A DNA stretch of 64,000 bases from Aegilops tauschii subsp. strangulata (GCF_002575655.3 NC_053039.3:371047633-371111632), one strand, 5' to 3'. Shown: positions 1 to 11,678, counted from the first letter of the stretch. A program made the numbers and translations. The notes: a model not told the origin generated them from the sequence alone.

Positions 1-22
1 TGTTTGAGGTCTGGTCGCGACA
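1..22 (+). repeat. 3' end of the Tekay 5' LTR
   Basis: The bases match the end of the 3' LTR (gaggtctggt) and finish in ACA directly before the primer-binding site. The last bases read CGCGACA here and TGTTACA in the 3' LTR, which suggests CpG decay of one copy. Confidence 0.75.
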
Positions 23-26
23 AAGA

Positions 27-38
27 TGGTATCAGAGC
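27..38 (+). other. primer-binding site, tRNA-Met type
   Basis: TGGTATCAGAGC is complementary to the 3' end of plant initiator tRNA-Met, the usual primer of Tekay elements. It lies four bases after the LTR end. Confidence 0.88.
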
Positions 39-133
39 ACACACTGACTGTAGGACACGACCACTAAGCTAAAGCCCTAGATCACTACTCTCTTCTCATT
101 TCTGACTCCTCTCCTTTCTTCCACTCTTTTAGG

Positions 134-872
134 ATGGCGGATGCAAGGAACAAGTTCGTGCAACCGGATGAGGATACACCTTTTGGGACGACACTTGAAG
201 GAAGTCACTAAGTACCTGAACATTGGAATACCAAGCTTCACCGGGACCTACAATGCCACACTACCAGAGGAGGAGCGTTGGATGATTCAAGTTCAAGTTC
301 CAGGAAGGACGTTCATGCCAGTCACTGAGCCCATAGAGTTTTCCTTTGATGCACCAACCTGGAGTCTAGGAAAGAGCATGGCAGCCCACATCACCATGGG
401 ACGCATTGGAGAAGTGTACCACAATGGTCTCAAGGATACTATATATCAGATTTGTGGGCGCCGAGATGAGCAATGGGAGATGATCAGCACCAGGAAGGAT
501 AGATCTATTGCAGCTTTCATTCAGGAGTTAAACCAGTACATTCGTCGCCAGGAGAACCAGATGTGCGCAGGCATGATAGATTTGAAGAAGGCAATGACAA
601 GGATCACGGAGCTGGAGGAAGAATTCAAGGCTACACGCGAAGATTATATGGAGGAAATCGTCGCACTAGTAGAGAAGAATGGCGACCTGACAAAGAAGCT
701 AGGAGTTTTCATGGGAGACCCTGCGCCAGGAGGAGAAGATGACAGTTCCACTTGCCCGGAGAACTATATCATCATCGACGACACCGACTCGGACCCTGAC
801 GATAGCGATGATGACTATGTTGATGAAGCTGGAGCAGATATCATGGAGTCTTCGACCGATCAATTTTTCTAA
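134..872 (+). pseudogene. extra ORF upstream of gag in the Tekay element (function unknown)
   Basis: An ATG at 134 opens MADARNKFVQPDEDTPFG, a start I recognise from pre-gag ORFs of grass Tekay elements. That frame stops after 26 codons; the rest of the protein continues in the frame of 141-872 from about GRHLKEVTKYLNIGIP, so an out-of-frame deletion lies near 180-190. The body has a globular part (roughly residues 20-130 of the downstream frame), a Lys/Glu-rich helical stretch that could form a coiled coil (about 140-190), and a strongly acidic tail rich in Asp/Ser. No protease, polymerase or integrase motif is present. It is not a host gene, because it sits between the primer-binding site and gag. 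Function is unknown; grass Tekay elements commonly carry such an ORF. Confidence 0.7.
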
Positions 873-1071
873 TCGACCACCATATCAGTAGTAGTATTCC
901 ACCATGTATAAATTATAGTCCAAGCACTTTGTAACGATAGTTAGATCGATTGTATGCCTTGTTTGAATTGATTGGAGTGATATGATTGTGTTTGTCTCAT
1001 GTGCATATGGGTAGTGTTTTCCCTCTAGATCTCATTCTATCATATTTTCTCATCTTTTCTAAACCCATCAG
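873..1071 (+). other. spacer between extra ORF and gag
   Basis: AT-rich non-coding stretch; no motif seen. Confidence 0.6.
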
Positions 1072-2518
1072 ATGCCTCCGAGACGCGACACCGGATTTGT
1101 TTTCCCACCGGAGATCACTCAGCTGATTCAGTAGCAGAATGCCCTGATGCAAGTGCTAGTTCAGAACCAAGGCAACAACAACAACAACCCACCACCACCA
1201 CCACCTGTTGATCACTTAGCCCGTTTCTTGAGGCTGAATCCGCCGGTGTTTTCCAGTAGCACCGAGCCGATTGTTGCAGATGATTGGCTTCGCAAGATTG
1301 ATAGGGAGTTGACCACTACATGATGCACAGATGTGGAGAGAGTGCGTTTTGCCGCACATCAGCTTGATGGACCCGCAGCATCATGGTGGGAGAATTACAC
1401 AGCCACTCACCCCATTGACACTGTCACATGGGACCAGTTTCAGCAAGCTTTCCGTACTACCCATGTTTCAGCAGGAGCTATGGCCATGAAGAAGCGTGAG
1501 TTTCGCAACTTACGCCAAGGATGGCCAATACATGGAGGATTTCAGTAAGTTAGCACGTTATACCCCAGATGACGTTGCTACGGATGCAGCTAAGCAGGAG
1601 AAGTTTCTGGAAGGACTGAATGATGAGCTGAGCATGCAGTTGATGGTGGCAAATTTTAACAACTACCAGGAGTTGGTAGACAGAGCTCTCACGATTGAAG
1701 GGAAGCAGCAGCAGATTGAGAGCCGTAAGAGGAAGTATGGACAAGGAAAGTACAGTATAGGAGCTCATCAGAAGCCTCATTTTACCCCGAACTCGGGAGG
1801 ACACCTTCAGCATAACCACGGAGGTCACAATCACAATGGAGGGAGCTCGCACAATCATAGTGGCCCCAAGAATGGCAATGGGAACGGAGGAAGCAATGGA
1901 CAGAACCGTACCAACCCATCAACCCTAGCCAAGAGGGATCTGAGCCACATTACTTGTTTCAATTGCCAGAAGACTGGACATTATGCAACTGAATGTCCGA
2001 AAGCTAAGAATGGAAATGGAAATCGAAGCTCGGGGAAGAAGCCGAACCCTTTCAACAGGGGACAGGTGAACCACGTTAACGTGGAGGAGGTTGAAGCACA
2101 ACCTGATGCAGTAATAGGTAAGTTTTTGGTTAAGTCATTTACTGCAATCGTTCTTTTTGATACTGGTGCATCACATTCATACATATCAAGGGGATTTGTG
2201 GATAAGTATAAGTTGCCCACCAAAGTTCTTAGAACACCTATGTTAGTAACCTCGCCAGGAGCAGAGTATATGGCAAGCCAAGGATGTTTTCAGATTCCAT
2301 TGGCCATAGGTAGGCATGTTTTCCCCTCAGACCTAATAGTTTTGGAGTCGCAAGGTTTGGATGTGATATTAGGCATGGATTGGTTATCGAAGTATGGAGG
2401 GAACATTGACTGCACCAGCAAGTCGATTTTGCTTACCACCCCAGAAGGAAGAAGGATTAAGTATGTATCCCGGCATGTGCTGAAGAGGACTCAAGTGAAT
2501 TCCTTATCAGGAGTTGTA
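1072..2518 (+). pseudogene. Tekay gag and aspartic protease
   Basis: ATG at 1072 (MPPRRDTGFVFPPE) starts gag, the structural protein that packages element RNA. The core follows with an Asn run and a Pro run, WLRKID and the conserved FAAHQLDGPAASWWENY. A CCHC zinc knuckle (CFNCQKTGHYATEC) lies near 1957-1998, and the protease active site DTGASHSYI with ILGMDWL follows. Breaks are TAG at 1132, TGA at 1321, a frameshift between about 1496 and 1548, and TAG at 2519 just before the RT. The TAG at 1132 replaces a likely Gln. Gag and protease share one reading frame with pol, as is usual for this lineage. Confidence 0.9.
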
Positions 2519-4545
2519 TAGGAGGAATTACCAGTGGTGAAGGATTTCCCTAACGTATTTCCAGAGGATTTGCCAGGCATGCCACCGGATAGAGACATTG
2601 AGTTTTTTATTGAGCTTTTGCCAGGCACAGGGCCGATATCTAAGAGACCGTACAGGATGCCCGCTAAGGATTTGGAAGAAATTAAGAAGCAGATTAAGGA
2701 GTTACTGGATAAAGGATATATTCGCCCAAGTTCATCACCTTGGGGATCACCAGTACTTCTAGTGGAGAAGAAAGATGGATCGTTGAGGATGGTTGTTGAT
2801 TATCGTGGATTGAATGAAGTAACAATCAAGAACAAGTACCCACTGCCGATGATCAATGATCTGTTTGACCGACTACAAGGAGCTAAAGTATTTTCCAAGA
2901 TTGATTTGCGATTAGGATACCACCAGTTGAAGATTCGAGAGCAGGATATACCCAAGACAGCTTTTACCACAAGGTATGGGCTATATGAGTACACCGTTAT
3001 GTCATTTGGCCTAACTAACGCACCTGCCTATTTCATGAACATGATGAACAAAGTGTTTATGGAGATTTTGGATAAGTTCGTCCTAGTGTTCATTGATGAT
3101 ATTCTGGTCTATTCGAAGAATGAAGAAGAGCACAAGGAGCATTTGCGTTTGGTACTTGGAAAGCTCAGAGAACATCAGTTATATGCCAAGTTCAGCAAGT
3201 GCGAGTTTTGGTTAAAGGAAGTCGGATTCATTGGACATGTTATATTCGGAGAAGGAATAGCAGTAGATCCCACCAAGGTTAACACTGTGACAAATTGGGA
3301 ATCACCCACGTCAGTTGGAGAGATCCGGACTTTCCTTGGACTCGCAGGATACTACCGGAGGTTCATTGAGAATTTCTCAAAGATTGCAAAGCCTATGACG
3401 GAATTGTTGAAGAAGGACACCAAATTCAATTGGACTGAAGAATGTGAGGCCAGTTTTCAGGAGTTGAAAAGACGCTTGGTTACATCACCAGTGTTGATTC
3501 TACCAGATCAACGCAAAGATTATGAACTGTATTGCGCCGCTTCACGTCGAGGACTTGGAGCCGTACTTATGCAGGAGGGAAGAGTTGTTTCATATGCCTC
3601 ACGACAGCTTAAACCCCATGATTTAAATTATGCTACACATGATTTGGAGTTAGCAGCCGTAGTGCATGCGTTGAAGACATGGAGACATTTTCTCATCGGA
3701 AACCATTGTGAGGTGTACACGGATCACAAGAGTTTGAAGTACATTTTCACGCAGAAGGAGCTGAATCTCAGACAGAGGAGATGGCTAGAACTCATTAAGG
3801 ATTATGATATGAGATTGCATTATCACCCAGGAAAGGCTAACGTAGTAGCTGATGCGTTGAGCCGCAAGAGTCATGTAAATACCCTCATGACCGGAGAGTT
3901 ACCCAAGGAGTTAGCAGAAGACCTTTGCGAGCTACGTTTGGAGATAGTTCCAAGAGGTTATGTAGCAGCCTTGGAAATTCAGTCTACCTTGATGGATAAG
4001 ATCAGAAAAGCTCAGAAGACGGACAAGGAGATTGCCCGAGATAAAGGAAAGGATGAGTAAAGGAAAGGCTAAAGAATTTCGTGAGGATGAGCACGATACC
4101 TTATGGTTTGAGGACCGCGTATATGTGCCCAATGATCAGGAGATCAGGAAGTTGATTCTGCAAGAGGCCCATGATTCGCCGTATTCAATTCACCCAGGAA
4201 ATACCAAGATGTACCTGGATTTAAAGGACAGTTTCTGGTGGACCAGAATGAAGAAGGATATTGCGGAGTATGTAGCAGTTTGTGGTGTATGTCAGAGAGT
4301 GAAGGCAGAACATCAGAAGCCAGCAGGATTGCTATAGCCATTGCCTATACCCGAATGGAAGTGGGATAAGCTAGGCATGGATTTTATCACAGGATTGCCC
4401 AGGACTCGTTCAGGCTATGACTCGATATGGGTTGTAGTCGAACGTTTGACGAAGGTAGCTCATTTCATCCCAGTGAAGACCACTTACACCAGTGCTAAGT
4501 TGGCAAAGACATACATGACCAGGATCGTATGTCTGCATGGAGTTC
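2519..4545 (+). pseudogene. Tekay pol, first part: RT, RNase H, start of integrase
   Basis: Reads in the same frame as protease after a TAG at 2519. RT shows the VVDYRGLN motif, the [11 protein letters not shown] motif and the catalytic FIDD box (near 3095). RNase H follows, but its first catalytic Asp is replaced: YCAAS stands where YCDAS is normal, while the later Asp/Glu residues ([21 protein letters not shown]) remain. A one-base shift near 4035 and a TAG at 4335 precede the integrase core. The HHCC zinc finger of integrase (HPGNTK to CGVCQ) and the first catalytic Asp (MDFITG) are present. The frame is cut at 4545 by the Tat insertion, directly after VCLHGV. Confidence 0.92.
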
Positions 4546-5065
4546 TGTCGTGGAATTGTCACGGCAGATGTCCTCGTGCAAGGACTTAGTCGTGGAGCCA
4601 TCGCAACTAGGAAGCTTAAAGGGGTTAAATGGGACAAAGGACACGAGGATTATACTGGTTCGGCCCCTTACGGTGAAGGTAAAAGCCTACTCAAGTTGAG
4701 GTTGGATTACTTAGGGTTTTGATGACCAGGGAGCTAAACCGCTAAGCCTGGCTATCGATCTGATCTTACTTGTCCTGAACCGCCGCTGGGTCGTCCCTTT
4801 ATATAGAGAGGTTAACGCCCAGCGGCTCTCAGAGACCCGGCCGGCTTATAAACAGTGTCCGGCTCGGACTCTTAACTATTCTTGCCTTACACTATAAGTC
4901 ATGCCTTAACGGCGGTTTATCACTACGGGCCTTAAGCCGCCTCTAGGCCTTAGGCCCATTATTGAACCGCCATCCTCAAGCTTGATATTGGGCTTCATGT
5001 GATGATCGTCATGACATAACCCGGCCCTTCCCGGGCGGGTAACTCCAGTAGTTATATCCCCAACA
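4546..5065 (-). repeat. 3' LTR of the Tat element
   Basis: 520 bp and nearly identical to 17233-17747. The minus-strand run tctggggcctag just inside (5066-5077) is the likely polypurine tract. Confidence 0.93.
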
Positions 5066-5379
5066 CTAGGCCCCAGATTGATTTGAACCGGTTCATGTCA
5101 ATCTTCAATACCTTAATAAAAAATCTTCTGGATTCTGTCTGCGCAAAGGCTATAACTCGCCATGACATCATCTTCTGGATTCTTTGTAACCCGCCGTGAT
5201 GTCATCTTCTGGATTCTTGTAACCCGCCGTGACGTCATCCGCCATTAATGCATGTTCTGCCCAACGTATCTCAACGGATCCTTATCTTAATAATTGTTCC
5301 GAAAATCGAGGCATCTCCGCAGCTGGATAACCATGTCTTCAGCCTCCTCGTTTCTCGCGCCCATTCATCAGTCGTCCCT
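5066..5379 (+). promoter_or_regulatory. candidate promoter of the antisense gene: three TGACRTCATC repeats
   Basis: Three direct repeats of 33-34 bp carry TGACATCATC (5163-5172), TGATGTCATC (5197-5206) and TGACGTCATC (5230-5239). The last contains the perfect palindrome TGACGTCA, a binding site of plant bZIP (TGA/CREB-type) factors. The boxes lie 140-220 bp before a TATA box at 5380-5387. Sites are seen; function is inferred. Confidence 0.5.
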
Positions 5380-6146
5380 TATAAGTAGGCCCGGCCCTCA
5401 GGTCTTCGTCATTCTTCCCTTTCCATCGTCTTCCTCCTCTCGACACCTCAGAGCCCGAGCTCCGCCGCCGCCGCCGCGCATCCCGTCTGCACCAACCAAG
5501 GCCGCTGCATCGACCTGTCTTGACCAGAGAACCGCGGCGCACCTCCACTGCTCATCAGCACCAGTAAGTCCTCGTCGTCCCATATACTAGATCCGCATTA
5601 GGGTTCGCGAGTTCTTCTGTGTTCTTCGTGGTTCCTCGCGATTCCTTCGCAGTTCTTCCACAACGGCCTCCTTTGATCTAAGAGTAGTGCATAACTTTGG
5701 CGGTAGTCGTTTCACACCCATTTTCAATACTAGCATATCCCTTTTGCTTGCAAAAAGACCTCATTTAGAGCTCTCGAACTTCTCTGTACCAGTTTTTAGG
5801 TCTAGAAATTTTTCTTTTCTGGACGATCATTTGATCCAAAATAATCCCTGCAATCTGTGAAACTTGTTTGTGCAACACTTAGGCAAAAATTGCATCTGTT
5901 AGCCATGGCGGCTCATATCGCCGGCTTAAAAGAGGCCATGCTTTGTGAAATTTCCGAATCATTCATAATAGAGTTAAATAACTTAATTGCTCATGATATC
6001 CACGGCGGCTTAAATAACCTGACACAATTAGCCATATATCATTAGGCCCTTTCATAAGCCGCCATCTTGAATACTGAACTGAAATTTTCCTCCGGCTTAA
6101 ATTTGAACCGGAAATTTTATTTTGTCATAGGCTTCCATCTTTCACA
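5380..6146 (+). promoter_or_regulatory. TATA box, 5' UTR exon and 5' UTR intron of the antisense gene
   Basis: TATAAGTA at 5380-5387 is followed about 30 bp on by a CT-rich leader (cttcgtcattcttccc). A strong donor GTAAGT at 5564 and an acceptor tttgtcatag at 6130 would remove a 567-bp leader intron, leaving a short leader before the ATG at 6147. The layout is that of an ordinary plant gene. Confidence 0.5.
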
Positions 6147-9100
6147 ATGCCGCCTAAGGCTCCCAAAGCACCCATCACATGCAACTAGGTTAGATCCAAC
6201 GTCACCGACAGCATCTTAGCTGATTTCGTGAAAACGGGTTACCTGCCAAAGAAAGAGGTCATATCCTATCGTGCTCCTGACCCGTCAGAAGAGAGGCCTC
6301 AACCCAAGGATGGGGAAGTTGTCATATTTACTGATCACATGAACCGGGGCTTTGCTCCTCCCGGCTCAAAATTCTTCAGAGATGTCCTGCACTTTTTTGA
6401 TCTGCGACCTCAAGACATCGGACCCAATTCCGTGTCAAACATCTGCAACTTCCAAGTGTTTTGTGAGGTGTACCTCGGAGAAGAACCCAGCTTGCTACTC
6501 TTTAGGGAGTTATTTTACCTGAACCGCCAGAATGAATGTGCCAACGGGCCTAGCTTGGAACTCGGTGGAATCTCAATCCAACGACGGAGAGATTGTCTCT
6601 TCCCTTATGCTGAGCCGCCAAGCCACCCGAAAGATTGGAACCAGACATGGTTCTACTGCCAAGACACTTCTCCGGCTGACGAGAACCCTCTGCCCGGCTT
6701 TCGCGCCCTGCGTCTAGAGTCAAATCACACCTTCCCAGACAAATTATCTCAGGCTGAACGTCAACCACTTACTCCCACCATCAACAAAATCAAAGCTCTC
6801 CTGGGGAACGGCCTAAATGGCATTGATCTGGTCCGGGTCTGGGTTGCCTGGCGGGTGATTCCTTTAAGCCGCCGCCCCGGCTTGATGTGTGATTACACGG
6901 GCCAGAAGGATGATCCTCTTCGACACAGTCCAGACGACTTACCTGAGGACATCATTGATGATACAACCAAGTCGCTTCTAAACGAGAGCCTGGCAGATTG
7001 CGGGAGAGTGGGCTTAAGCCCTTTCTGCAAGACTAACCCGGCTCCAGCGGTAAATCATTGACCTGAATACTTCTCCTTCCATTTTAACGATTTTGTCTTA
7101 ACTCACTAACCTTTGTTGTATTTTACAGGCTAATGGTAAATTCTGGAAGGTCAAGTATGACCACGAAGCTGCCAAGAAAGCCAGAAAGGTTAAGAAAGCC
7201 GCCAGGAAAGCCGCTCCCCGTAAGAAGGGGAAAAAACCTAGCGCCTCGGACCTGCTTCGTCTGGAAGACACCTCCGAGTCAGAGGTAGCTCTTGACTCTT
7301 TAGGCTCCTTTTTTAACCATCTTATTGACACGGATTATCAGCAGGAGGACACCGGAACGAGTCATGAAGTGAATGAGGAGGTAACTATAATTTCCTCCGA
7401 CTCCGAGCCTTTGCCGAGACAGAAAGTCTGAAGAGTAACCCGAAAAGTAATATTTTCACATCCTTTAGCTTATCAGGATCCTCAATTTCTTTTGAAGCGA
7501 CAGATTTATGAGAGTCGGAGGCAGACCCGGACCAGCAAAGATGCCGACCTCTCCTCCGGCTTACCCGAAGCATCCAAGAAGCGCCGGACTGAGGTTATCT
7601 CCGACTTATATTCTTTGTATCCATTGGCGGGCGCCACTCGTCAACCACTCAATTCTTCTGACTCAAACTACCAGGGAACTTCGCCTTCCTCCGGCGACTC
7701 AATGCAGTGCAGTTTGCCGGCTTTCAAAACCACTCCCGGGTAATGATGATCGGTTTATTTTGTGCTTATCTTACTCATGTTTTCGCACTAACCCTTTGAC
7801 TTGTAGTGTACAAGTGAAACCCAGCAAAAGGGCGAAGAAAAATAAGCCGGCCGAAGAGCCGGTCCTGGCTGAGCCGGAACGCAGAACGGCTGCTCCTGAT
7901 GCCTCTGCTGATGAACCGCTGGTTGTACCATCTCCTGATGCCACCACTACTCCATCTGCTGAACAAGCTATGGAGAACCCGGAGATTCCCAGCCCAGCTC
8001 ATCCAGATGATCCGGATGTTGAGATCACCCGGACTGAGTTTGTCGAACCGGGATGACCTACCGTGCTGGCCAAGTGCTCTGCCAAGGAAGAACTTCTGGA
8101 GCGCCGCCGGGCCAAGCTGGCCATCACTGATTATGCTCATCTGAGCATTGAAGATATTGTCTCTGGCTATGTGAATCAAGTGCACAACAGCCGGGATCTA
8201 GAGATTGACATGGTGAAACAAATACAGCAAAAATCTGAGGTACAACTTTCTTTCTTACTCCATAGTTATACTTACCATACCAGCCCCAAGTCTATTACTT
8301 ATGATAAAAATATGTTGTAGACTTAATACCGGCTTAGTAATCACTGCAAGAAAAACGGCTTACCTGATAGCACTCAAAGGTACGGTTTAATCAGCATATC
8401 TGAACCGGTCCTTACCTTGTTTTAATCAAGTAGTTGAATAGCAATATGCATTAGCCCCCAAGTGCCAAGTACCTTTGCTTGCAAAGTGCTTGGGACTTAT
8501 TTGCATGAACTGCCACTGTAAATAGAGCTCTTCAGCATACATTAGCCCCCAAGTGCCAAGTGCCTTTGCTTGCAAAGTGCTTGGGACTTAATGTTGCATT
8601 ATAATCACCCTAACTGTGACCCGGAATTTATACAGGCCGCCGTCAAGCAATTTGAATCGAAGATCTCTGATTTAAAGAACCGCCTGAAGACTCAAGAAAA
8701 TGAAACCCAAAAGGCCAACTCCAAGTTTGAAATCAGTGTATCTGCTTAAGAGAAACTGAAGAAGAAATTTGAAACGGAGAGAAAAGCCTGGGCGGATGAA
8801 AAGGCGGCTTTGCTCAGCCGGGCCGAACAAGCGGAGGCCACTCTTGCTGGAACAGCCGCCGAGCTATCCGGCTTAAAACACCATGTTTCTCAGATGGTCT
8901 CCACAATCTTTGGTAAGCTACTCTATAAGTGTTTAGCTAGTTTACATCTTTTCCAAAGAGCATCTCAATTGTCAACAGCTTACCTGTCTTTGCAATGCAG
9001 GCCCCAGGAGCTCCAATCTTAATCAAAATGTGCTGACAAAATTGAAGGCGGTTTATACCTTGGTAGAGAAACTTTACACCGGGTCACAACGTGCCTTAGC

Positions 9101-9644
9101 CATTGTGGCTCTGTCAAATGAAGTTCCCACTCACCTGGCGGATGTACTTAAGCGGCTTGCCGTACTTCCTCAATGCTTCCAAGAGTTGAGACGGGCTTCT
9201 GCAAGAGCCGGAGCTATAGCCGCTCTGAGCCGGGCCAAGGCGTTTCTACCGAAGCTAGACCCGGCCGACATCGCCCTTGGGTATCCCAGCTTGAAGGAAG
9301 ACGGCACCCCCTTTGACCAGAAGGACTTCGCTGCTTGTGTGAAGAGTGTACGCCTTGTGGCCACTTTGATTGGCAATGACACAGATCTTACCAAATATCA
9401 ACCGGGCTATGACGCGAAGAATCAGAGAATCCCAACACCAAGTTATGAAGCAGTCAGCCTGATTCCTCCAACTCGTAAGCATACCTTCGCCCCTGAAGTT
9501 GACCCGGCCGGCTTAATTGATGATGAGGCTCAATTTGAAGCCTTGAGTGGCATTGACTGGAAATCATCAACCTTCCAGGTCATGGAAACAGCCGGAGGAG
9601 CGGAGAGGGATGACCCGAAAACCTCAGGCCAACAACGCCCTTGA
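6147..9644 (+). pseudogene. antisense gene of the Tat element (putative gypsy-type transposon domain, PF04195-like), five coding exons
   Basis: Runs opposite to gag-pol. Exons are 6147-7049, 7129-7739, 7807-8239, 8636-8912 and 9001-9644. All introns are GT-AG and every exon joint keeps the frame, giving about 955 codons. Exon 1 holds the conserved domain (FTDHMNRGFAPPGSKFFRDV, NICNFQVFCEVYLGEEP) known from Pfam as a putative gypsy-type transposon family. Exon 2 begins with a Lys-rich basic stretch (AAKKARKVKKAARKAAPRKK), a likely nuclear signal. Exons 3-4 are acidic and then strongly helical (QFESKISDLKNRLKTQENE), a probable coiled coil. Exon 5 is a helical C-terminal domain. In-frame stops are at 6186 (TAG), 7429 (TGA), 8054 (TGA) and 8747 (TAA). 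Function is unknown; such antisense ORFs are known in Tat elements. Confidence 0.82.
8449..8590 (+). repeat. duplicated 51-bp palindromic motif in intron 3 of the antisense gene
   Basis: Copies at 8449-8499 and 8540-8590 differ at one base. Each contains imperfect inverted arms (cccaag to cttggg, ctttgc to gcaaag), so each could fold into a hairpin. Confidence 0.75.
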
Positions 9645-10187
9645 TCTCGCAGGCGGCTCATGGTTATGTCTTAAAAGACGATGCCTCACCTTTTGGACTC
9701 GGGGAGTCATGTAATAGAGTAGGACAAACACTTAATTTTGTCGTGCCATCGCGCACGTGTGTAGCGCTCAACATTGTTTAAGCTGCCCTTTATATTCTTC
9801 TGGGTTATGCTTGATCCTCTGTTTTCCTTATGTTTAAAGAGTTGTCTTTAATTGTCCTGCATAAAAAAACAAATCACAAGTCCCTTGGCGGCTTACCGCA
9901 TGGAGAGTCATACACTTTACATATAACCCGGAATCATAACAAACCGGTCCTCCATTACATCCTTGAGACAACCATAACAACATACATGTGATCCTTTAGG
10001 TACACCTCCGGTTTATGTGATCCGAATAATGAGTAAAAACCCCACTATGTAACATGATGCTTATCATGTGCGATCAACTTTATTGACCAGAGTTAAGCCG
10101 GTGCAGTAGAAACCACCCTTGAACACTTTGGATATAATCAAAAGAACTTGTTTGCAACAAAGAGACTTCAAAAATTTTGAGGCTTCT
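9645..10187. other. Tat 3' UTR spacer
   Basis: Between the end of the antisense gene and the tandem repeat. No coding potential or motif recognised. On the plus strand it would be the antisense gene's 3' UTR. Confidence 0.5.
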
Positions 10188-10600
10188 GATTCGAATACGA
10201 CCAGAGAACCGTCCCAAAGGGGTTAAGCTAAGATTCGAATACAATCATATAGCCCTCAGTGGCTTTGGCGTTGCCGATCAAGAGGGTATCGACAGCTATG
10301 TTCTCTTTGGTTCGAATACGAGCTATGTTTGAACAGGAAGCCTCCAAATGATATTGAGAGTTGTTTAACGATGCTGATTCGAATACGATCCACGTCGGTT
10401 CCCAAAGGGGGTTGAGCTATGATTCAAATATGATCAAGAAACTCCCCAGTGAGCTCGGCAATATGCCAATCAAATGGGTATCGACAGCTATGTTCTCTTT
10501 GGTTCGGATACGACCTATGTTTGAACAGGAAGCCCCCAAGTGATCATATATTTAACGGCTAGATTCGAATACGATCATAAGCCGGATCAACCTCCAAGTG
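10188..10600 (+). repeat. tandem repeat in Tat 3' region, about 187-bp units
   Basis: Two full units (10188-10375 and 10376-10561) and the start of a third begin GATTCGAATACGA. They share tgggtatcgacagctatg and tatgtttgaacaggaagc. They lie between integrase and the antisense gene, in the region called the hypervariable 3' UTR in Tat elements. Confidence 0.85.
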
Positions 10601-10736
10601 ATCCTGTGATATCATAATGAAAATAACAGTGACACATTTACCTTTGGAGCGGAAAAAAGGACAGAGGTCATGCTTTATTATTCATCATAATATATACATG
10701 GCTATAGGAAATATGTACATTATGAGAGCCGGTGGC

Positions 10737-11678
10737 TCAGGTGTAATACGGCCGAAGCTGAGCTATATTCCATGGCCGGCGGGTCTCCTCCTCCGACTTA
10801 CGTGAATCTTTGTGCTCTCGAATATCGATGAGGTAGTATGACCCGTTGTGCAACTTCTTGCTGACCACAAAGGGCCCTTCCCAAGGTGGGGATAGCTTGT
10901 GTGCATCTGTCTGATCCAGGATGAGCCGGAGCACCAAATCACCTTCCTGAAGGGTCCTGGACTTAACCCGGCGGCTGTGATAGCGGCGCAGGTCTTGTTG
11001 GTAAATCACCGAGCGAGCTGATGCTACGTCACGCTGTTCGTCCAGCAAGTCAAGAGCATATTGACGCGCTTGCTCATTGTCCGCCTCGACATAAGCCGCC
11101 ACTCGAGGCGAGTCATGACGGATGTCGCTAGGGAGAACCGCCTCAGCTCCGTAGACCATGAAGAAAGGCGTGTAACCCGTAGACCTGTTAGGAGTAGTAT
11201 TGATGCTCCATAACACAGAGGGTAACTCCTCCACCCAACAACCCGGCGTCCGTTGCAAAGGGACCAAAAGCCGGGGCTTGATGCCCTTCAAGATTTCATG
11301 ATTGGCTCTCTCAGCTTGACCATTGGATTGGGGGTGAGCTACTGATGAAACATCAAGCCGAATATGCTCTCGTTGGCAAAATTCTTCCATGGCGCCTTTA
11401 GACAGATTGGTACCATTGTCAGTTATAATGTTGTGTGGAAAACCAAAGAGAAATATCACCTTTTTCATGAACTGAACCGCCGTGGCTGCGTCACACTTGC
11501 TGACTGGTTCTTCCTCAACCCACTTTGTGAACTTGTCCACCGCCACCAAGAGGTGGGTCTTCTTATCCTTGGACCTTTTGAAAGGCCCAACCATATCAAG
11601 CCCCCAGACTGCAAATGGCCAAGTGATTGGAATCATCCTCAACTCTTGGGCCGGCACGTGAGCACGTCTTGAGAACTT
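10737..11678 (-). pseudogene. Tat integrase core
   Basis: In frame with the RT block after one TAG. Catalytic residues are visible: Asp in GLDMVGPF, Asp in IITDNGTN, Glu in NGQAERANHE. The C-terminal part has the GDLVLR and WEGPFVV blocks typical of the integrase tail. There is no chromodomain, as expected for Tat. The core itself has no further break over 306 codons, so this is one of the best-kept parts of the element. Confidence 0.93.

Noticed and set aside
27..38. tRNA-like match
   Set aside because: It is a 12-base primer-binding site complementary to tRNA-Met, not a tRNA gene.
6147..9644. Independent host gene inside the retroelement
   Set aside because: Its conserved domain and position between integrase and 3' LTR fit the known antisense ORF of Tat elements.
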